Shown in pieces: positions 1-5,126 of a DNA stretch of 6,248 nt. The first letter of the stretch is position 1. Every line of letters starts with the position of its first letter. The position numbers and the translations under genes are program-made. This DNA comes from Halothece sp. MAG (GTDB lineage: Bacteria > Cyanobacteriota > Cyanobacteriia > Cyanobacteriales > Rubidibacteraceae): positions 1 to 6,248 of the forward strand of contig JAHEOB010000269.1 in NCBI GenBank assembly GCA_018610095.1, in the 5' to 3' direction. The notes beneath the pieces are model-generated. The model was not told where the DNA came from and made no database searches. It worked only from the letters and a program-made list of their open reading frames with translations.

Positions 1-552
1 AGGAATATCAAGCGACTCAATCTTTTCTGCAAAAGTTTGATTTTCTAAGTAATAGGCTTGCTGGGCTCGATTAAGCGCTCCTAAAAATTGCTTTGCCTCC
101 GATTGTTTTGCGCTTTGTCTTCCTCGCTTCCCTGCTTGTTTCTGCGTTTTATACATATCTTGTTTCCAAGTTCCATCTTCCTTGACAAGATATACTTTAT
201 GATTATCCTTTACTGTCTCGCCATCAATCACGAATCTAGCTGTTACTTCAGCACGCCCATTTTTAATGGTTTCATCTTCAATAATAACTTTATCGAGTTT
301 AGTAAATTGAGTACTTCCTGATTCTTGAAGTCGTTTTTTAAATGCTTTTTGATCAATACTTAGTTTATCCCAAGAATCTTCTGACACGAATTCGAGAGCC
401 TTATCATAGTTTTCATTTTTCATCGCTTGATAGAAACTTTTAACGGTATTACCCGGTGTCGTCTGAGTGGTATTCTTATTGCATCCAGCAGCAACGACTA
501 AGCTCAAAGTGATTAATCCAACTCCTACTTTTAAGATGGCTTTTCGACTCAA
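1..552 (-). CDS. Lipoprotein with DUF4878-like domain and type IV pilin-like G/H C-terminal domain (partial, C-terminus beyond left edge)
   Basis: I translated this by hand on the minus strand: 184 codons are open from a TTG at 552-550 to the window edge, with no stop. Residues 5-23 are hydrophobic and end in VVAAGC, a lipobox-like site with the candidate lipidated Cys at residue 24, so the mature protein should be membrane-tethered outside the cytoplasm. Residues about 33-135 (TPGNTVKSFYQAMKNENYDK, then later VYLVKEDGTWKQD) resemble the DUF4878/NTF2-like lipoprotein fold. Residues about 143-184 contain QSEAKQFLGALNRAQQAYYL followed by ENQTF, a strong match to the start of the mature region of cyanobacterial type IV pilin-like G/H proteins, but without a pilin N-terminal helix. 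The TTG start is chosen because an in-frame TAA lies upstream at 591-589, no in-frame ATG or GTG lies between, and GGGAG at 564-560 is well spaced. The lipoprotein call is firm; the role (adhesion, envelope, pilus-related) is unknown. Confidence 0.85.
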   Translation of the reverse strand, partial: MSRKAILKVGVGLITLSLVVAAGCNKNTTQTTPGNTVKSFYQAMKNENYDKALEFVSEDSWDKLSIDQKAFKKRLQESGSTQFTKLDKVIIEDETIKNGRAEVTARFVIDGETVKDNHKVYLVKEDGTWKQDMYKTQKQAGKRGRQSAKQSEAKQFLGALNRAQQAYYLENQTFAEKIESLDIP

Positions 553-559
553 TTGATGA

Positions 560-564
560 CTCCC
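560..564 (-). promoter_or_regulatory. Ribosome binding site supporting the TTG start of the lipoprotein gene
   Basis: On the minus strand GGGAG ends 7 nt before the TTG at 552-550. No ATG or GTG is available in frame before the upstream stop, so this site decides the unusual start. Confidence 0.6.
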
Positions 565-578
565 TAGAAATATTTCTC
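565..578. repeat. 14-bp perfect palindrome TAGAAATATTTCTA beside the lipoprotein ribosome binding site
   Basis: TAGAAAT is followed at once by its reverse complement ATTTCTA. It lies between the predicted transcription start (about 590) and the ribosome binding site (564-560) of the minus-strand gene. With no loop it suits a dimeric protein operator better than an RNA hairpin. It is AT-rich and could be chance. Confidence 0.4.
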
Positions 579-596
579 TATTGATAAATTAGCCTA

Positions 597-626
597 ATTT
601 AACCATTTCAGGTCTAGCTATTTCAA
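597..626 (-). promoter_or_regulatory. Predicted sigma70-type promoter of the lipoprotein gene
   Basis: On the minus strand there is a -35 TTGAAA (626-621), an 18-nt spacer and a -10 TTAAAT (602-597). The -10 is preceded by TGG, giving an extended -10. The expected start of transcription is near 590, which leaves a leader of about 38 nt. The call rests on consensus matching only. Confidence 0.45.
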
Positions 627-639
627 GCCCAGTGAAATG
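604..639. repeat. Three TTTCA-type half-sites over the lipoprotein promoter
   Basis: CATTTCA at 604-610 and TATTTCA at 619-625 are direct repeats 15 bp apart. TGAAATG at 633-639 is the exact reverse complement of the first. The cluster covers the spacer and -35 element of the predicted minus-strand promoter, a typical place for a transcription-factor site. The binding protein is unknown. Confidence 0.4.
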
Positions 640-650
640 AAAATTTACAC

Positions 651-686
651 TTTTACCCTCTTTTTTTAAGGTAACGTTTTTTACCC
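651..686. repeat. Direct repeat TTTTACCC with an internal GGTAA
   Basis: TTTTACCC occurs at 651-658 and again at 679-686, start to start 28 bp. GGTAA at 670-674 can pair with TTACC of either copy. A run of seven T at 661-667 lies between them. It lies just upstream of the promoter-repeat cluster at 597-639 and may be an upstream regulatory site or simply low-complexity sequence. Confidence 0.25.
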
Positions 687-842
687 AAAGGACTAGAAAT
701 GATGATCAATAGCGCGATCAAATGTATTAAGCAAGTTCACGGGGAAAACCCCCTACTACCAATGACAAGATCGGTTGCAGATTGATAAAGCTATCATAGA
801 GGAAGAGAAAACTCGTTTAAAAGCGTGAATAGCATCGCAACG
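687..842. other. Intergenic stretch with no supported gene
   Basis: No gene of credible length is seen. The only notable items are a perfect GGGG-AAAA-CCCC inverted repeat at 741-752, which lacks a following T-run and so is not a terminator, and two tiny open frames: 699-785 plus, 28 residues, and 766-828 plus, ending QIDKAIIEEEKTRLKA. The second reads like a charged protein tail but has no ribosome binding site. A decayed gene fragment is possible but not demonstrable here. Confidence 0.4.
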
Positions 843-872
843 TTGATAGTTGTGATACAGATTACTTATAAA
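843..872 (+). promoter_or_regulatory. Predicted sigma70-type promoter of the coiled-coil/DUF2325 gene
   Basis: TTGATA (843-848) and TATAAA (867-872) are separated by 18 nt, a good match to sigma70-type elements. Transcription would begin near 880, which leaves a leader of about 140 nt before the ATG at 1018. Confidence 0.45.
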
Positions 873-879
873 ACTTGAT

Positions 880-960
880 AACGTTAGCCACTGGAAACGT
901 GGAATCCCGAGTCTCCTGTTCTAAAGCCCAACTATAACAGATTAGTATTCCAAGGAGACT
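880..960 (+). promoter_or_regulatory. Inverted repeats in the 5' leader of the coiled-coil/DUF2325 gene
   Basis: Several pairings are visible in the leader. ACGTT 881-885 can pair with AACGT 896-900. CCAC 888-891 can pair with GTGG 899-902 as an alternative. AGTCTCC 910-916 pairs perfectly with GGAGACT 954-960 and encloses CTGTT 916-920 with AACAG 936-940 (the C at 916 can be used only once). This does not match a riboswitch or Yfr RNA I recognise. It could be a regulatory leader, a protein-binding RNA or chance. Confidence 0.3.
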
Positions 961-1004
961 GCATCAAATCCCACTTTCTGATAAAAACGATTGTAGGTTG
1001 TTCC

Positions 1005-1010
1005 AGAGGA
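1005..1010 (+). promoter_or_regulatory. Ribosome binding site of the coiled-coil/DUF2325 gene
   Basis: AGAGGA ends 7 nt before the ATG at 1018. An in-frame TAG at 994-996 prevents a longer product, so this fixes the start. Confidence 0.65.
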
Positions 1011-1017
1011 AATCATT

Positions 1018-2070
1018 ATGCTAAATCCCACTCTCAGAAAACCCCAATTCAACTGGAAACCCCTTACTACCAAGCCTGTTTTATTTGCTTCAGGTTCAAT
1101 TTTAACCGCTTTTACCCTATTTGCTTTTGTCCAAGGTGATCGCGTGCAACGGTTAGTAATAGCTACAGCCTCAACTCCCGCGATCGCGTCCTTTTTTATT
1201 TTAGGACACCACAAGGGAAAAATTGACCAACTCAACCATAGCAAACAGCAAGCGGAACAGCAACTGCAGGAGAAACAAAAAGAACTCCAGCAATTGAAAG
1301 GCGTTCTAAAATATAAAGAGCAAACTTATCAAGCACGGGAAGCCTCTTTAACGCAACAAAATAACCAACTGTTAGAGAGGAATGAGGATTTAGAGCAACA
1401 ATTACAGGATCATCAACAAGAACTTTTTCAACTACAATTCAAGCTCACCCAACAAAAGCAAGCCTATAACAACTTGCAGCACACCTATCAACAAATGGAA
1501 AATTGGTTTACTGAGCAAAATGACGAACTTCTTCAATCAAAAAACGAGTTAGAACAAAATTTTAAGCAGCAAGAAACGGCTTATATCCAAGAAATTGAAA
1601 AATTAGAACATAATAATCAACAATTAGAACAAAATTGCATTCAACTAGAAGCGAAAATACAGCAACTCCATCAAGAAAACAACGCCTTAAAAATAGCTAA
1701 GGAAACAAAATTGAGCAACAAAAATCCCAGCCAATCTCCCTCATTTGAAGATTTAAAAGTTGCTTTAATTGGTGGTCATCCTCGCGCATGTGAGAGAGCC
1801 CAAAATGAACTAGAAAACGAATATGGTTTTCAAGAATGTCATATTATTCCCAATGATGATAATAAAATCTCTGTTAACAGAATTGAATCTAAATTAAAAG
1901 AGACTGACCAAATTTTTATCATTACTGGTTATAATCAACATACCCTTAGTAAAAAAGTCAATGAACTCAAAAACACAGGAAAATTAAAAGGAACAATTAT
2001 TTATATTACTAAACGAGGTAGTCGCGGAATGGTTAAGGCTATTGTTGAGCAAAACCAGTTATTTTCTTAG
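1018..2070 (+). CDS. Membrane-anchored, glutamine-rich coiled-coil protein with C-terminal DUF2325-like domain
   Basis: The protein has 350 residues. After a short basic N-terminus there are two hydrophobic segments, about 20-38 and 45-63, probably a membrane hairpin that leaves the rest in the cytoplasm. Residues about 66-230 form a long coiled coil of heptad-like L/Q/E/K sequence; glutamine makes up about a quarter of residues 71-230. A polar linker (about 231-245) leads to a compact alternating beta/alpha domain at 246-345. It opens KVALIGGHPR and contains TDQIFIITG, a conserved-looking His at 308 (GYNQH) and TKRGSRGMVKAI near its end. This pattern matches DUF2325, a Rossmann-like domain of unknown function: GG followed by R, then D, then a His before a helix. 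The gene stands alone, with its own candidate promoter upstream and a 160-bp gap downstream. Scaffold, sensor or envelope role are all possible. The domain call is by recognition, not by a profile search. Confidence 0.85.
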   Translation: MLNPTLRKPQFNWKPLTTKPVLFASGSILTAFTLFAFVQGDRVQRLVIATASTPAIASFFILGHHKGKIDQLNHSKQQAEQQLQEKQKELQQLKGVLKYKEQTYQAREASLTQQNNQLLERNEDLEQQLQDHQQELFQLQFKLTQQKQAYNNLQHTYQQMENWFTEQNDELLQSKNELEQNFKQQETAYIQEIEKLEHNNQQLEQNCIQLEAKIQQLHQENNALKIAKETKLSNKNPSQSPSFEDLKVALIGGHPRACERAQNELENEYGFQECHIIPNDDNKISVNRIESKLKETDQIFIITGYNQHTLSKKVNELKNTGKLKGTIIYITKRGSRGMVKAIVEQNQLFS

Positions 2071-2230
2071 ATTTTATTGATTTGACTAAACAAGGGTGGA
2101 GATTTTCCCCGGATTATTAATGACTGCTCGGTGGTAAAATACCATTTATTAAACGACTCGTTATTACCCCTGAACTCGTAACAAACGATACGATCAGATC
2201 ATAAATAATAAGTTCAATTGTTTGTAATTT
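2071..2230 (+). promoter_or_regulatory. Intergenic leader before the PlsY-like/phosphotransferase fusion: candidate extended -10 and start-codon inverted repeat
   Basis: TGGTAAAAT at 2132-2140 fits an extended -10 element, but no good -35 precedes it. The same bases belong to a weak hairpin, TGGTA 2132-2136 with TACCA 2140-2144, so they could instead be the tail of the upstream transcript. An 11-bp palindrome AACGACTCGTT lies at 2152-2162. TCATAAAT 2199-2206 is the exact inverse of ATTTATGA 2227-2234, which contains the ATG of the next gene. No Shine-Dalgarno sequence is seen before that ATG. Confidence 0.3.
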
Positions 2231-5122
2231 ATGACACTCACACAACTTTGGGGTGCATTTTTTATTTTTCTAATTTGCCCGATTTTAGGCGCATTACCCC
2301 TCATTCATTGGTTAACATTAACCTTAAAAGGTCAAGACTTAACGAAATTAGGAACAGGCAATGTGTCTGTTTCCGCAGCCTTTTATCATAGCGGTACAGT
2401 CGTTGGCATTCTCGCAGTTCTCTCCGAAGCTGCCAAAGGCATTGCTGCTGTCGTAGTCACAAGACAGTTTTTTCCCCAAGAACCCGTTTGGGAATTAATT
2501 GCGCTTATGGCACTGGTGATGGGACGGTATGTGAAAGCCCAAGGAGCAGGAACCACAAATGTCGTGTGGGGAATTGTGGCTCATGATCCCATTGTAGCGG
2601 GCTTTATTGCTCTTATTGGTGGCGTTGGCTTTACCATTGTCCGCGATCGCGTGATTGGGCGCAATACGATTTTAGTGTTAATGCCATTGATGATTGCTGC
2701 CTTTCACCCTGATGATTATTCTAGAATTGTCGGCGCGATCGTGCTATCAGGGTTATTATTTACCATTTACTATAAAATTCCAGATGATCTGGATTTACCC
2801 AACAATCAAGGAAACACCAAAATATTTAAATTCTTTCGCGGCGATCGGGGCATTTTTTCCCTCGATGATAAACTGCAAGCCCATAAGGTGGGACAAAAAG
2901 CGGCGACTTTGTCACAACTGAAACGGTGGGGATATCCTGTGCCCCAAGGTTGGGTGCTTCCTGCAGGGGATGATCCTGCCCCGTTAATTGATTTGGCTTC
3001 TCCCTCCGAACAGAATCCGCTAATTGTCCGTTCTTCGGCAATTGGAGAAGATACTAAAGCAAGTTCTGCTGCGGGTCAATATCAGAGTGTTTCCCATATC
3101 ACCAATAAAGAAGCACTCCAAGATGGGATATTGCAATGTCAGGCATCTTACAATTATGCCACTGCTGCCCAATATCGTCGCTTACAGCAACAACAAGATT
3201 CTGCCATGGCAGTTTTAGTGCAGCAGCAAATTCGAGGAGAATTTTCTGGGGTTGCTTTTAGTCGTGATCCAGTTAATCAAATTCAAGATGCTGTGGTCAT
3301 TGAAGCCCTGCCTGGGGAAGCAGCACAGGTGGTTTCAGGAGAAAAAACCCCAGAACAATATCGGGTGATTTATCACAACGGAACGCCCGAAATTGAAGGG
3401 GAGGGAAACGTTCCCACCTCCGTACTGGAAGATGTTGCGGGATTAGCTAGAGAATTAGAAGATCGGTTTCATGGCTTGCCCCAAGATATCGAATGGACCT
3501 TTGATGGGGAAACCCTGTGGCTTCTACAAAGTCGCCCCATTACAAACTTACAGCCCATTTGGACACGCAAAATTGCAGCTGAGGTCATTCCAGGGGTGAT
3601 TCGTCCCCTTACTTGGTCCATTAATCGACCCTTAACTTGTCAAGTGTGGGGAAATTTATTTAAAATTTGTCTCGGCGATCGCGCCAAAGATTTAAACTTT
3701 AATCAAACCGCAACGCTACACTATAGTCGAGCTTATTTTAACGCCACCCTTTTAGGGGAAATTTTTCAACGCATGGGGCTACCCCCAGAAAGTTTAGAAT
3801 TTCTCACCCGAGGGGCTAAATTGAGCCGTCCATCATTATTTGCCACCGTTGGCAACCTTCCAGGATTAGCTCGTCTTAGCTTACGAGAATTACGCTTAAA
3901 TAAGGAGTTTGCAGCAGATAAAGAGTCTTTATTTCTTCCCACCCTGCAACAGTTACAAAACCAATCCATCCAACTTTTCTCCCCACAAGCATTACTCACT
4001 CGCATTGAGATGATTTTAAATGCCCTACAAACTGCCACCTACTATAATATCCTCGCCCCAATCAGTTTTTCACTGCGACAAAACTTACTCCAAGTTAGTG
4101 ATCAACAATTAAACTACAACCATTTACCAGAAGTTGCTTCCAGTCATGAACTAGCTCAAATTGCTCGGGAGGCAAGAAATTTAGTTCCCACCGAACAAAT
4201 GGAAGATATGAGTGCCCCTTCTTTATTTGCTACCTTAGCCGAACTCCCTGATGGAGAAAGTATCTTAGAGCAATTTCAAGATTGGTTAGGGCGTTACGGT
4301 TATTTAAGTGAAGCGGCTACCGATATTGCAGTTCCCCGATGGCAAGAAAATCCCAGTCCCGCGCGATCGCTGTTTGCCCAATTTTTCTTTCACGATGGAA
4401 CTCAACCCAGTGAAGCGTCTTGGAATCAAAGCAGTGCTGGTTGGAAACAAAATGCGGTACAGAAACGCTTAGACCTCAAAGCAGAAACGGCGGAAATTTA
4501 TAATCGTCTGTTAGCCCATCTTCGTTGGAGTTTTTTAGCCCTAGAACAAATTTGGTTAGACAATGGCTTATTAGCAGAATCAGGGGATATCTTTTTCCTG
4601 AAACTCTCGGAAGTACGCCAATTGATTAAAGATGATGATCCCCAATTGCGGGAACAAATTCCCTACCGACTCCGAGAACGCCGTTTCCAATTTAGTGAAG
4701 ATGAGAAAATGACCATCGTCCCTTATGTGGTTTATGGGAATCCACCGCAACAGAGTGCAGTTAGTTGGAATAATCAAAAAAGGTTTCTTTCCTCGCAAAA
4801 ACGTTGGGAAGGAATTGGGGCAAGTTCCGGTCAAGCAACAGGTCGTATCAAAGTAATCCCAAATTTATCAGAACCGATTGATGTTAACCAAGATACCATT
4901 GTGGTTGTTCCCTATACTGATGCCGGTTGGGGCGTTTTACTTGCCCGTGCTGGGGGATTAATTTCTGAAGTAGGCGGAAGACTTTCTCATGGGGCAATCA
5001 TCGCTCGCGAATACGGTGTCCCTGCCGTAATGAATATCCCCAATGCTATTGTTACTTTCCAAGATGGTCAGTTAGTCAAAATTGATGGGGCAACTGGGGT
5101 GGTGGAACTGCTAGAAAATTAG
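2231..5122 (+). CDS. Fusion of a degenerate PlsY-like membrane domain with a PEP synthase/rifampicin phosphotransferase-like enzyme
   Basis: The protein has 963 residues. Residues 1-190 are a multi-helix membrane domain with the layout of PlsY glycerol-3-phosphate acyltransferase: GTGN at 41-44, AAKG at 67-70, MGRYVKAQGAGTTN at 97-110. The key residues are altered. The SGNxGATN..R motif reads GTGNVSVSAAFYH, the GH...KGGK motif reads GR...AQGAG, and the third motif near the end is not recognisable. Residues about 205-438 are a well-kept PPDK_N/ATP-grasp domain: GQKAATL 221-227, IVRSSAIGED 265-274, GVAFSRDP 340-347, DIEWTFDG 419-426, LLQSRPIT 431-438. Residues 441-860 match the central region of rifampicin phosphotransferase-like proteins (GVIRPLTWSI, YGYLSEAATDIAVPRW, DIFFLKLSEV). 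The C-terminal swivelling domain has GGRLSHGAIIAREYGVPAV with the phospho-acceptor His at 920. There is no C-terminal PEP-binding barrel, so it is not a complete PEP synthase. ATP-driven phosphoryl transfer to an unknown, possibly membrane-associated, acceptor is inferred. An in-frame TAA at 2225-2227 fixes the ATG as the earliest start. Confidence 0.9.
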   Translation: MTLTQLWGAFFIFLICPILGALPLIHWLTLTLKGQDLTKLGTGNVSVSAAFYHSGTVVGILAVLSEAAKGIAAVVVTRQFFPQEPVWELIALMALVMGRYVKAQGAGTTNVVWGIVAHDPIVAGFIALIGGVGFTIVRDRVIGRNTILVLMPLMIAAFHPDDYSRIVGAIVLSGLLFTIYYKIPDDLDLPNNQGNTKIFKFFRGDRGIFSLDDKLQAHKVGQKAATLSQLKRWGYPVPQGWVLPAGDDPAPLIDLASPSEQNPLIVRSSAIGEDTKASSAAGQYQSVSHITNKEALQDGILQCQASYNYATAAQYRRLQQQQDSAMAVLVQQQIRGEFSGVAFSRDPVNQIQDAVVIEALPGEAAQVVSGEKTPEQYRVIYHNGTPEIEGEGNVPTSVLEDVAGLARELEDRFHGLPQDIEWTFDGETLWLLQSRPITNLQPIWTRKIAAEVIPGVIRPLTWSINRPLTCQVWGNLFKICLGDRAKDLNFNQTATLHYSRAYFNATLLGEIFQRMGLPPESLEFLTRGAKLSRPSLFATVGNLPGLARLSLRELRLNKEFAADKESLFLPTLQQLQNQSIQLFSPQALLTRIEMILNALQTATYYNILAPISFSLRQNLLQVSDQQLNYNHLPEVASSHELAQIAREARNLVPTEQMEDMSAPSLFATLAELPDGESILEQFQDWLGRYGYLSEAATDIAVPRWQENPSPARSLFAQFFFHDGTQPSEASWNQSSAGWKQNAVQKRLDLKAETAEIYNRLLAHLRWSFLALEQIWLDNGLLAESGDIFFLKLSEVRQLIKDDDPQLREQIPYRLRERRFQFSEDEKMTIVPYVVYGNPPQQSAVSWNNQKRFLSSQKRWEGIGASSGQATGRIKVIPNLSEPIDVNQDTIVVVPYTDAGWGVLLARAGGLISEVGGRLSHGAIIAREYGVPAVMNIPNAIVTFQDGQLVKIDGATGVVELLEN

Positions 5123-5126
5123 CCTG

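Noticed and set aside
88..321. 77-residue open frame on the plus strand
   Set aside because: It lies antisense to the lipoprotein frame, which has a lipobox and recognisable domains. The product looks like random hydrophobic translation.
741..752. GGGGAAAACCCC as an intrinsic terminator
   Set aside because: The stem is only 4 bp and is followed by CTACTACC rather than a T-run.
942..1244. 100-residue open frame on the minus strand
   Set aside because: It overlaps the 5' end of the coiled-coil gene in antisense. No ribosome binding site or recognisable domain is seen.
2132..2150. TGGTA/TACCA hairpin as a terminator of the coiled-coil gene
   Set aside because: The 5-bp AT-rich stem with a 3-nt loop and a broken T-rich tail is too weak to call. 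It is kept only as a note in the intergenic entry.
2231..5122. Annotation as a true glycerol-3-phosphate acyltransferase or as a full PEP synthase
   Set aside because: The PlsY catalytic motifs are altered, and the C-terminal PEP/pyruvate-binding barrel is absent.
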